Assembly (NCBI GenBank): GCA_041649955.1
Contig: JBAZMD010000001.1
Coordinates: 1 to 64,000 of the forward strand
Direction: 5' to 3'
From: JAQUPP01 sp041649955
Lineage (GTDB): Bacteria > Patescibacteriota > Patescibacteriia > UBA2591 > JAQUPP01
Length of the DNA stretch: 64,000 bases
The notes below the pieces were generated by a model. That model did no database searches. It was not told where the DNA came from and worked only from the letters and a program-made list of their open reading frames with translations. Positions 57,290 to 64,000 of this stretch are shown piece after piece (the first letter of the stretch is position 1; each line of letters begins with the position of its first letter). Made by a program: the position numbers and the translations under genes.

Positions 57290-59110
57290 ATGAATGAAAA
57301 TAAAATAGAAATTATCCGTCATTCTACCGCGCATTTGATTGCTGCGGCAATTTTGGAATTATTCCCCAATGCCAAATTCGGCGTTGGCCCGACCGTAGAA
57401 AACGGCTTTTATTATGATTTTGATTTGCCTCGCTCTCTTACTCCGGAAGATCTTCCGAAAATAGATAAAATGGCCAGACAAATTCTTAAGAAAAATATAA
57501 AATTTGTCTGCCAAGAACTTGATATTAATGAAGCCATTGATTTGTTTCAAAAAGCTGACCAGCCTTATAAAATAGAATTATTAAATGATATTAAAAAATA
57601 CGGCACTACCCGCCTAAATTTTTCAGAAAAAAATTTAAGCGGGCAAGCTGAAGATAATAAGCAAAAACAAGTGAGTATTTATACACTTGGCCGATTTGTT
57701 GATTTATGCCGCGGTCCGCACATTAGTTCAACTCAAAGTTTAGGCGCTTTTAAATTAACTAAAATCGCCGGCGCTTATTGGCGCGGCGACGAAAAAAATA
57801 AAATGCTTCAGCGCATTTACGGAGTGGCTTTTGAAAATCAGCAAGAATTAAGCGATTATTTAAAGCTTCAAGAAGAAGCGGAAAAAAGAGACCACCGAAA
57901 ATTAGGCAAAGAACTGGATTTATTCAGTATTGATGATTATGTTGGTCCGGGATTAGTGCTTTGGCACCCCAAACTTTCAATTGTCCGCGAACAAATTGAG
58001 TTATATTGGCGGCGAGAACATTATCAACGCGGCTATCAATACGTTTATACCCCTCATATTGGCTTAAGTAATCTTTGGCAAACCTCCGGCCATTTAGAAA
58101 ATTTTCAAGAAGGGATGTATCCCCCAATGTTAATGGCTGAGAAGGACGAAATAGAAAAAACAAAATATTATGTTAAACCAATGAGTTGTCCGTTTCATGT
58201 CCGGATATATAAATCGCAATTAAGAAGTTATCGAGATCTGCCGTTAAGATTTTGTGAATTGGGAAGCGTCTATCGTTTTGAAAGATCTGGAGTTTTACAC
58301 GGAATGTTAAGAGTACGCGGTTTTACCCAAGATGATGCTCATGTTTTTTGCCGTGAAGATCAATTTGTTGATGAAATTAACAAAATTATTGATTTTGCCC
58401 TTGATATTAATAAAGTCTTTGGTTTTGATAAATTAAACGTCTATTTATCGGTTCGCGATCCAAAAATTACCGACAAATATATTCAAAATGAACACATTTG
58501 GAAATTTGCCGAAAAAATTTTGGAAGAGATATTAGTCAAAAGAAAAATTAAATTTCAAAAAGATATTGGCGGCGCCAAATTCTACGGACCGGCTGTGGAC
58601 ATGAAAGCCGTTGATTCTCTGGGACGAGAATGGCAAGGAACTACTATTCAACTGGACATGAACCTGCCAAGTCGCTTCCAAATGACTTATATTGATAAAG
58701 ACGGCAAAGAAAAAACTCCTATTATGTTACATCACACTGTCTTGGGTTCAATGGAAAGATTTGTGGGCACTTTAATAGAACATTATGCCGGTGCTTTTCC
58801 TGTCTGGCTGTCACCAGTACAAGTAAAATTAGTTTTAGTCAACGAAAAACATATTGAATTTGTTCAAAAATTGGCAAGTGAATTTAAGAAGGAAAATATT
58901 AGAGTTGAGTTAGATATCAGTAATGAAACTGTTGGCAACAAAATAAGAAAAGCGGCCAACGAAAAAGTTCCATACATGTTAGTAATTGGCGATAAAGAAG
59001 CTGTCTCGGATAAACTAATAATTCGAGATAGAGGCAGTAAAGATACAAGAGAAATTAGCAAAGAAGAATTTTTTAAAGAGATAAAAGAAAAAATTAACAG
59101 TAAAAAATAA
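57290..59110 (+). CDS. thrS: Threonine--tRNA ligase lacking the TGS domain, with palindrome insertion
   Basis: Class II synthetase, 606 residues. It begins at the editing domain (IIRHSTAHLIAAAILELFPNAKFGVGPTVENGFYYDF), so the N-terminal TGS domain is missing. Catalytic core has MSCPFHVRIYKS, FCELGSVYRFERSGVLHGMLRVRGFTQDDAHVFC and HHTVLGSMERFVGTLIEHYAGAFP (zinc Cys/His/His). Residues about 106-118 (TTRLNFSEKNLSG) are encoded by a palindrome, in a loop before SIYTLGRFVDLCRGPH of the editing domain. Confidence 0.96.
   Translation: MNENKIEIIRHSTAHLIAAAILELFPNAKFGVGPTVENGFYYDFDLPRSLTPEDLPKIDKMARQILKKNIKFVCQELDINEAIDLFQKADQPYKIELLNDIKKYGTTRLNFSEKNLSGQAEDNKQKQVSIYTLGRFVDLCRGPHISSTQSLGAFKLTKIAGAYWRGDEKNKMLQRIYGVAFENQQELSDYLKLQEEAEKRDHRKLGKELDLFSIDDYVGPGLVLWHPKLSIVREQIELYWRREHYQRGYQYVYTPHIGLSNLWQTSGHLENFQEGMYPPMLMAEKDEIEKTKYYVKPMSCPFHVRIYKSQLRSYRDLPLRFCELGSVYRFERSGVLHGMLRVRGFTQDDAHVFCREDQFVDEINKIIDFALDINKVFGFDKLNVYLSVRDPKITDKYIQNEHIWKFAEKILEEILVKRKIKFQKDIGGAKFYGPAVDMKAVDSLGREWQGTTIQLDMNLPSRFQMTYIDKDGKEKTPIMLHHTVLGSMERFVGTLIEHYAGAFPVWLSPVQVKLVLVNEKHIEFVQKLASEFKKENIRVELDISNETVGNKIRKAANEKVPYMLVIGDKEAVSDKLIIRDRGSKDTREISKEEFFKEIKEKINSKK
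57607..57645. repeat. In-frame hairpin in thrS
   Basis: CCCGC-C-TAAATTTTT (57609-57623) pairs with AAAAATTTA-A-GCGGG (57629-57643), one C-A mismatch, 5-base loop. It starts TACCCGCC and has the same plan as the intergenic hairpin at 36054-36092. Confidence 0.8.
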
Positions 59111-59118
59111 TTAAAGCA

Positions 59119-59230
59119 AATAAATTAACGAGTTTAGCGAGCCCCAAAGGGGTCTCTCTGAGATTAACGAGTAAAAAATTCGTTAATTCGTTGACCCAAA
59201 ATGGGCCCCTTTGGGGCTCGTTAATTTATT
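59119..59230. repeat. Compound inverted repeat between thrS and miaB
   Basis: TAAATTAACGAG at 59121-59132 plus CGAGCCCCAAAGGGG (59138-59152) face one continuous complementary arm ending at 59228. CCCC-AAA-GGGG and CCCC-TTT-GGGG are again 3-base-loop hairpins. A middle hairpin ATTAACGA/TCGTTAAT lies at 59163-59187, so the word ATTAACGA occurs four times, twice per strand. No gene. Confidence 0.8.
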
Positions 59231-59236
59231 AAATTG

Positions 59237-60508
59237 ATGTATATGAAATATCATCTTATCACATTCGGCTGTCAGATGAATAAATCTGATAGCGAAAGAA
59301 TCGCCGCGGTCTTGGAAAATATCGGATATAAAGAAACCTCAAAAATTAATGAGGCGGATTTGATTATTGTTAATATGTGCTCGGTTCGCCAAAAAGCGGT
59401 AGATCGGGTTTACGGAATGATTAAAAATTTTAATCGGATTAAAAAGCAAAATCCCAATCTTAAAATAATTTTAACCGGCTGTGTTCTCTTAAAAGACAAA
59501 AATAAATTAAAAAAATGGTTTGATTTAATATTTGATATAAAAGATCTGCCCAAATTAACAAAATTTTTAACCAGACAATCAAACAAGCAAACTGACGATT
59601 ATTTATCAATTTTACCCGCTATTTCTTCGCCTATTACCGCTTACGTGCCGATTATGACCGGTTGCAACAACTTTTGCGCTTATTGCGTCGTCCCCTACAC
59701 CCGAGGCCGAGAAACCTCCAGATCTCCAAAAATCATTATTGCCGAAATTAAAAAATTATTAAAAGACGGTTACAAAGAAATAATTTTATTGGGTCAAAAC
59801 GTAAATTCTTATCAGAAAGACGATATTAATTTTCCCCAACTTTTAAAAATGGTTGATAATCTGCCGGGTAAATTTTGGTTAAGATTTATCACCAATCATC
59901 CCAAAGATTTAACCGATGAACTTATCAATACCATTGCCGAATGCAAAAAAGTCGGACCGTATATGCACTTGCCAATCCAAGCCGGCAATGACCAAATACT
60001 TAAAAAAATGAATCGGCATTATACCGTATCTTATTATAAAAATCTGATCAAAAAGCTTCGTAAAAAAATACAAAATCTCAGCATTTCCACTGACATTATT
60101 GTCGGTTTCCCAGGTGAAACAAAAAATCAATTTAACGATACGGCTAAATTGATGCGTTCTCTTAAATTTGATATGGCCTATCTTGCCCAATATTCCCCTC
60201 GCCCTCAAACCTTGGCAGCCAAAACTTTTAAAGATAACGTGCCCAAAGAAGAAAAAAAACGACGCGAAGAAATTTTAAATGAAATTTTAAAAAAAACTGC
60301 CTTGGAAAATAATAAAAAATATATCGGAAAAATTGTAGAAGTGTTAATAATCGGCTATGACAAAAAAAATAATCTTTACGGTGTAACCGACACTTTTAAA
60401 CACATTAAAATACTTTTAAAAAGTGAAAACTCATTAATAAAAATTAACGAGTTTTATAAGGTAAAAATTACTCAAGCGGCTTCGTGGGGCCTAGAAGGTT
60501 GTTTGTAG
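59237..60508 (+). CDS. miaB: tRNA-2-methylthio-N6-dimethylallyladenosine synthase
   Basis: Adds the methylthio group to i6A37 made by MiaA (61271). 423 residues from ATG 59237; ATG 59243 is also possible. N-terminal MTTase domain (YHLITFGCQMNKSDSERIAA, NMCSVRQKAVDR, LTGCVLL for three cluster Cys), radical SAM motif TGCNNFCAYCVVPYTRGRE, and a C-terminal TRAM domain from about 365. Its last 41 bases overlap the convergent prsW gene. Confidence 0.95.
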   Translation: MYMKYHLITFGCQMNKSDSERIAAVLENIGYKETSKINEADLIIVNMCSVRQKAVDRVYGMIKNFNRIKKQNPNLKIILTGCVLLKDKNKLKKWFDLIFDIKDLPKLTKFLTRQSNKQTDDYLSILPAISSPITAYVPIMTGCNNFCAYCVVPYTRGRETSRSPKIIIAEIKKLLKDGYKEIILLGQNVNSYQKDDINFPQLLKMVDNLPGKFWLRFITNHPKDLTDELINTIAECKKVGPYMHLPIQAGNDQILKKMNRHYTVSYYKNLIKKLRKKIQNLSISTDIIVGFPGETKNQFNDTAKLMRSLKFDMAYLAQYSPRPQTLAAKTFKDNVPKEEKKRREEILNEILKKTALENNKKYIGKIVEVLIIGYDKKNNLYGVTDTFKHIKILLKSENSLIKINEFYKVKITQAASWGLEGCL

Positions 60509-61229
60509 TCGCTTTCATTTCGTAAACAATAATAAAATATATAATCCAGAGAATAATCGCCAGAGGTATAAAACCCCACATAAAATTAAATCTGATAATA
60601 CTATTGTATAATCCGTGGAGCAAAATGGCTAAAATTAAACCTCTGAATTTAAACATTCTTTGCGTCATTCTATTGCTTTTATAAAATTTAGCCATTGCCA
60701 AATGATAACCAATAATTCCTCCGGATAAATAATGCATAAAAGTGGTGGTAAAACCCCTGAATAATAAAATCATGGTTCCATTGGCTAAATCTTTGGAAAA
60801 AAGAGCATAAAGAATATTTTCCGTAAATGCCAAACCCAAACTGAGACTCATGCCGTAAACAAACCCGTCTTTTATCTCGTCAAAATAACGGCAACGATAA
60901 AGCCTCCAATTCAATAAAACATATTTAGCTAATTCTTCAAATAAACCGTCAACCAAAAAAGATAAAATAAAAATTATTAAAATTGAATTCAAAAATAAAT
61001 TTTGTTCTATCCAATTAGTTATTGGTCCGGCGATAAAAATCAATGGAATGGTAATAATCGCTCCCAAACTGAAAAATTTAAAAATTTCGCGTTTTGGTTC
61101 CGGCTGCCGGCGATCAAATCTTAAACAAAAAAAGAACCATAATAATGTCGGGCCGGCGCAAAGCAATAAATAAAACAATAAATTAAGAGGGTGAGTTTCA
61201 CCAAGTAATGTTTTTATAAAAATATTCAT
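60468..61229 (-). CDS. prsW: PrsW-family intramembrane metalloprotease
   Basis: Polytopic membrane protein of 253 residues with about seven segments. The three metal-binding motifs of the family are present: DGLFEELAKYVLL (EExxK), SLGLAFTENILYAL (FxxxEN) and LAILLHGLYNSI (HxxxN). In Bacillus it cleaves an anti-sigma factor; the substrate here is unknown. Its end overlaps miaB, and it is divergent from miaA by 41 bases. Confidence 0.92.
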   Translation of the reverse strand: MNIFIKTLLGETHPLNLLFYLLLCAGPTLLWFFFCLRFDRRQPEPKREIFKFFSLGAIITIPLIFIAGPITNWIEQNLFLNSILIIFILSFLVDGLFEELAKYVLLNWRLYRCRYFDEIKDGFVYGMSLSLGLAFTENILYALFSKDLANGTMILLFRGFTTTFMHYLSGGIIGYHLAMAKFYKSNRMTQRMFKFRGLILAILLHGLYNSIIRFNFMWGFIPLAIILWIIYFIIVYEMKATTNNLLGPTKPLE

Positions 61230-61270
61230 ATAATTCAGTTGATTCTTTAAGTATAAATGAAGTATTAGTT

Positions 61271-62209
61271 ATGTCAAATCTCAAAAAAATCATAATTATC
61301 CTGGGTCCTACCGCTTCAGGCAAAACTGATATAGCTTTAAAATTGGCAAAAAAATTCAAGGGAGAAATTATTTGCGCTGACAGCCGAACAATTTATAAGG
61401 GAATGGATATTGGCACAGCAAAGCCAATCCATGGAACATGGAACATGGAACATGGAGCAAAAATATATAAAATTGATGGAGTCCCCCACTATATGATTGA
61501 TGTCGTACAGCCAAATCAAGAATTCACCGTGGCACAATTTAAACAAAAAGCGATAGAAATTATTGATGATATTCAAAAAAGAAATAAAACTCCATTTTTA
61601 GTCGGCGGAACCGGTTTATATATTAGTTCTCTGGTGGATAATTTTGATATTCCGGCTATCGCGCCTGACAAAAAATTAAGAAGCAAACTGGAAAAAATGG
61701 CCGCCAAATATGGACCTGATTATCTCTGGAAAAAATTAATCAAATTGGATCCTGAAGCGAAAAAATTCATCCAAAAAGAAAATCTTCGCCGTGTTATTCG
61801 CGCCTTGGAAGTATGTTTAAAAACAAAAAAACCGTTCTCTCAAATACGCCAAAAAGGAGAACCGCTTTTTGAAACTCTTTTAATAGGCATTAATCAGCCT
61901 CGCCCAATTTTATATCAAAGAATTAATCAACGCGTAGACAAAATGATAAAATCAGGATTAATAAATGAAGTTAAAAAATTAATAAAAAAATACCCTGCTC
62001 ATTCGCGGGCTTTTAGCGGAATCGGTTATAAAGAAATTATTTCTTATCTGCGAGGCGAGATAAGTCTTATTGAAGCTGCAGATTTAATTAAAAAAAACAC
62101 CCGGCATTATGCCAAGCGTCAAATTACCTGGTTCAAACGGGATGAACGCATAAAATGGATAAAAAAAATCAATCAAGCTAAAATTTTGATTAAAAAATTT
62201 CTAGCTTAA
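61271..62209 (+). CDS. miaA: tRNA dimethylallyltransferase with heptamer repeat
   Basis: Transfers the dimethylallyl group to A37 of tRNA. 312 residues. P-loop LGPTASGKTD, ADSRTIYKGMDIGTAKP, GVPHYMIDVVQPNQEFTVAQF, FLVGGTGLYISSLV and the C-terminal RQITWFKRDERIKWI are present. Between GTAKP and GVPH the usual short loop is replaced by about 18 residues encoded by four tandem copies of a 7-base unit (61431-61458) and flanking sequence. Ends overlap gatB by nine bases. Confidence 0.95.
   Translation: MSNLKKIIIILGPTASGKTDIALKLAKKFKGEIICADSRTIYKGMDIGTAKPIHGTWNMEHGAKIYKIDGVPHYMIDVVQPNQEFTVAQFKQKAIEIIDDIQKRNKTPFLVGGTGLYISSLVDNFDIPAIAPDKKLRSKLEKMAAKYGPDYLWKKLIKLDPEAKKFIQKENLRRVIRALEVCLKTKKPFSQIRQKGEPLFETLLIGINQPRPILYQRINQRVDKMIKSGLINEVKKLIKKYPAHSRAFSGIGYKEIISYLRGEISLIEAADLIKKNTRHYAKRQITWFKRDERIKWIKKINQAKILIKKFLA
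61431..61458 (+). repeat. Heptanucleotide tandem repeat in miaA
   Basis: ATGGAAC at 61431, 61438 and 61445, then ATGGAGC at 61452. Seven is not a multiple of three, so gain or loss of one unit would shift the miaA frame. Confidence 0.9.
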
Positions 62210-63721
62210 CTCTTTTTCAAATAATTCCTGGACCAACTTGGGATTTGCCTGCCCGTTGGTCTTTTTCATTACTTGCCCGATTAAATATTGTACAACCTGA
62301 TGTTTCCCTTGTTTATATTTATCAACCGTGTCTTGATTATTTTTAATAACTTCCCGCACAATATCAATCAAATTATCTTCACTGTCAATTTGTTTAACGC
62401 TTGGATGATCCATGATTTGGCTTAAGCTTTCATTTTTAACAAAAATTCTTTCCAATATCGTCTGCGCCAAAGTGCTTGAAATCTTTTTTTCATAAATCAA
62501 AACAATAAATTCAACGAATTTTTCCAATGAAATATCTTTTTCGTTTTTCCCGTCCTTTTTAAGTAAGGGTAATAAACGATTAATCAGCCAATTGGCGGTT
62601 ACTTTTGAAATTTGATGTTTAGATGTTTCCCAAATTTCCTCTTCTGTGCCGTCAATTATATCCGTGGAAACAATCCATTCTCTTAATTTAATCAATGCTT
62701 CTTCGATAAAATCAACCAATCCTTTATTCTCAATTAAAATATTCGCATCAACAGAAGAAAAATTATACATTTGAATAAGACGTTTTTTGCGAGTTCCGGG
62801 CAATTCAATAATATTTTTTTCCAATAGTTCCAAATCTATATCCTCTTTTTTAAGTTCGTTAAAATCAATTGATGGAAGGTCCGGTTCGGGAAAATAACGA
62901 TAATCCTGAATATCTTCTTTACTTCTTTGAGAATAAGTATTTTTTTTCTTTTCATCCCAACCTCTGGTAGATGATATTTTTGGCTGTTTTTTTTCTTGCC
63001 AAAGTTTTGTTTGTCTTACTATTTCATATTCCAGGGCATCTTCCACCGCTTTAAACGAATTTAAATTTTTAATTTCCGTTTTTGGAAAATATTTTTTCTC
63101 TCCTTTCGGCCTTAAAGAAATATTGGCATCGCAGCGAAATTGCCCTTTTTCCATATCTGCTTCGGAAATATTCAAATATCTGGCGATTGTGCGGAGTTCT
63201 TGCAAAAATATTTTTGCTTCAAACGGCGATTTTAAACACGGTTCTGTCACTATTTCCATCAGCGGTACGCCGGCTCGATTAAAATCAAGCGAACTCCATT
63301 GATCATCGGAAGAATGTATTAATTTAGCCGTATCTTCTTCGAGATGAATTCTTTCTAAAGATATTTTTCTAACGCCGTCTGCGCTGTCAATTTCCACGCA
63401 TCCGCCTTTAATAAAAGGCAAACTGTATTGGCTGATTTGATAACCCTTTGGCAAATCGGGATAAAAATAATTTTTTCTGTCAAACCAAGAAATTAAATTT
63501 ATTTTTCCTTTTAACGCCAATCCTAAAATCAAAATATTTTTCAAAGCTTCTTTATTGAATATAGGCAATACACCGGGCTGGCCCAGACAAATCGGGCAAA
63601 TCTGAACATTCGGTTCGGTTAATTTAGTATTATTAGAACAAGAGCAAAAAAGCTTGCTTTGAGTTTTAATTTCCAAATGAATTTCCAAACCAATTATTGT
63701 TTCTAATTCTAATTTTTTCAT
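62201..63721 (-). CDS. gatB: Aspartyl/glutamyl-tRNA amidotransferase subunit B
   Basis: Part of GatCAB, which turns Glu-tRNA-Gln (and often Asp-tRNA-Asn) into the amide form. 506 residues. TIIGLEIHLEIKTQSKLFCSC, QICPICLGQPGVLP (zinc Cys), YPDLPKGYQISQY, FNRAGVPLMEIVTEP and YRYFPEPDLP are typical, with the YqeY-like tail (QVMKKTNGQANPKLVQELF) at the end. gatA and gatC are not in the window. Confidence 0.97.
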   Translation of the reverse strand: MKKLELETIIGLEIHLEIKTQSKLFCSCSNNTKLTEPNVQICPICLGQPGVLPIFNKEALKNILILGLALKGKINLISWFDRKNYFYPDLPKGYQISQYSLPFIKGGCVEIDSADGVRKISLERIHLEEDTAKLIHSSDDQWSSLDFNRAGVPLMEIVTEPCLKSPFEAKIFLQELRTIARYLNISEADMEKGQFRCDANISLRPKGEKKYFPKTEIKNLNSFKAVEDALEYEIVRQTKLWQEKKQPKISSTRGWDEKKKNTYSQRSKEDIQDYRYFPEPDLPSIDFNELKKEDIDLELLEKNIIELPGTRKKRLIQMYNFSSVDANILIENKGLVDFIEEALIKLREWIVSTDIIDGTEEEIWETSKHQISKVTANWLINRLLPLLKKDGKNEKDISLEKFVEFIVLIYEKKISSTLAQTILERIFVKNESLSQIMDHPSVKQIDSEDNLIDIVREVIKNNQDTVDKYKQGKHQVVQYLIGQVMKKTNGQANPKLVQELFEKELS

Positions 63722-63735
63722 TTTTTATTAAATTA

Positions 63736-64000
63736 TTAAGCGGCGTCTCGAGCGCTTAAAACTATAGGAATTGTTTTTAATAAAATCTGCAAATCTAAAC
63801 TTAGAGACCAATTTTCAATATAATAAATATCCAATTCTGCTTCTTCTTCAAATGACAAAGCGGAACGGCCGGAAATTTGAGCAAAGCCGGTAATGCCCGG
63901 TTTTAAAATCAATAATTGCTTATGGTGTTTTTGATAATTTTCCACTTCTTCCGGTTCATGCGGCCGAGGTCCCACCAAGCTCATTTCTCCTCTTAAAACA
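63736..64000 (-). CDS. Undecaprenyl-phosphate sugar phosphotransferase (partial, 5' end outside window)
   Basis: C-terminal 87 residues of a bacterial sugar transferase (WcaJ/PglC superfamily), which starts surface glycan synthesis by loading a sugar phosphate on undecaprenyl phosphate. The frame runs on through 64000 (VLRGE before MSLVGPRPHEPEEVENYQ), so the Met at 63984 is internal. KPGITGFAQISGR, EEEAELDIYYIENWSLSLDLQILLKTI is the usual catalytic tail. Fits the glycan theme of the GT genes in the window. Confidence 0.93.
   Translation of the reverse strand, partial: VLRGEMSLVGPRPHEPEEVENYQKHHKQLLILKPGITGFAQISGRSALSFEEEAELDIYYIENWSLSLDLQILLKTIPIVLSARDAA

Noticed and set aside
1..64000. Alternative genetic code (UGA = Gly) as in some Patescibacteria
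   Set aside because: UGA ends genes such as DUF167 at 17752-17754, and the conserved proteins read through without in-frame UGA.
1..64000. tRNA or rRNA genes
   Set aside because: No T-loop GGTTCRANNCC pattern with matching acceptor stem and no rRNA-like sequence was seen in the intergenic regions; a covariance search would be decisive.

Overview
This window is a low-GC (roughly one-third G+C by eye), gene-dense bacterial chromosome segment, most likely from a Candidate Phyla Radiation (Patescibacteria) genome. Support for that comes from short housekeeping proteins (MetK 327 aa, TsaB 138 aa, EF-Ts 194 aa), families I know mainly from that group (DUF5671, DUF5679 zinc ribbon, a presenilin-like A22 protease, a TRAX/translin-like protein, SD-less starts of the type AAAAAATTATG), sparse biosynthesis and many short palindromic repeats. 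TGA works as a stop (for example at 17752-17754), so this is not the UGA-glycine code. No rRNA or tRNA gene, CRISPR array or transposase was seen. Both ends cut genes: atpD on the left and an undecaprenyl-phosphate sugar transferase on the right.

Layout. 1-1390: end of the ATP synthase operon (atpD, atpC). 1444-4877: purC as a stand-alone cassette, a membrane protein, a GNAT acetyltransferase, then metK behind a SAM-I riboswitch. 4887-11815: ZIP transporter, DUF5671 protein, Pif1-like helicase, and a cell-surface carbohydrate block (small membrane protein, GT-B glycosyltransferase, EamA permease, glycoside hydrolase). 11844-20000: ychF, small cassette genes, a P-type ATPase, dcd, DUF167, radical SAM enzyme, DUF5679, ftsQ. 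20028-25367 (minus): M23 peptidase, gltX, GT2, a small cassette gene, presenilin-like protease. 25435-33367: lysozyme-like surface protein, LigB-like protein, LemA, SDR, membrane protein, tkt, fmt. 33357-45771 (nearly all minus): GT2, amino acid permease, rpe, TRAX-like, tsaB, argS, gap, HExxH protein, DJ-1 lipoprotein, ricT, tsf, rpsB. 46071-48414: rpmE-prfA-prmC. 48469-52407 (minus): DUF3048 lipoprotein, rplY, rodA and its partner. 52529-64000: dnaE, a membrane-anchored protein, thrS, miaB, prsW, miaA, gatB, sugar transferase.

The most unusual property is the density and arrangement of palindromic elements. One group (13367-13637, 24402-24522, 45859-46014, 50323-50463) consists of 110-160 bp elements with 14-22 bp terminal inverted arms whose last bases are the -35 hexamer (TTGACA or TTTACA) of the next gene. 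The arm sequences differ between members but remain complementary. A second group keeps its flanks (CAACAAAACCTTTACCC and GGGTACGCAAA) while the stem varies. A third group, near-perfect palindromes often with a 3-nt loop, sits in frame inside tkt, prmC, a GT2 gene and thrS, at linkers or loops, much like Rickettsia palindromic elements. miaA carries a heptamer tandem repeat in its coding sequence. Five genes (purC, and the ORFs at 12987, 13686, 23843 and 29202) also form a class apart: consensus-like promoter, strong Shine-Dalgarno, single ORF and terminator, among neighbours that mostly lack Shine-Dalgarno sequences.
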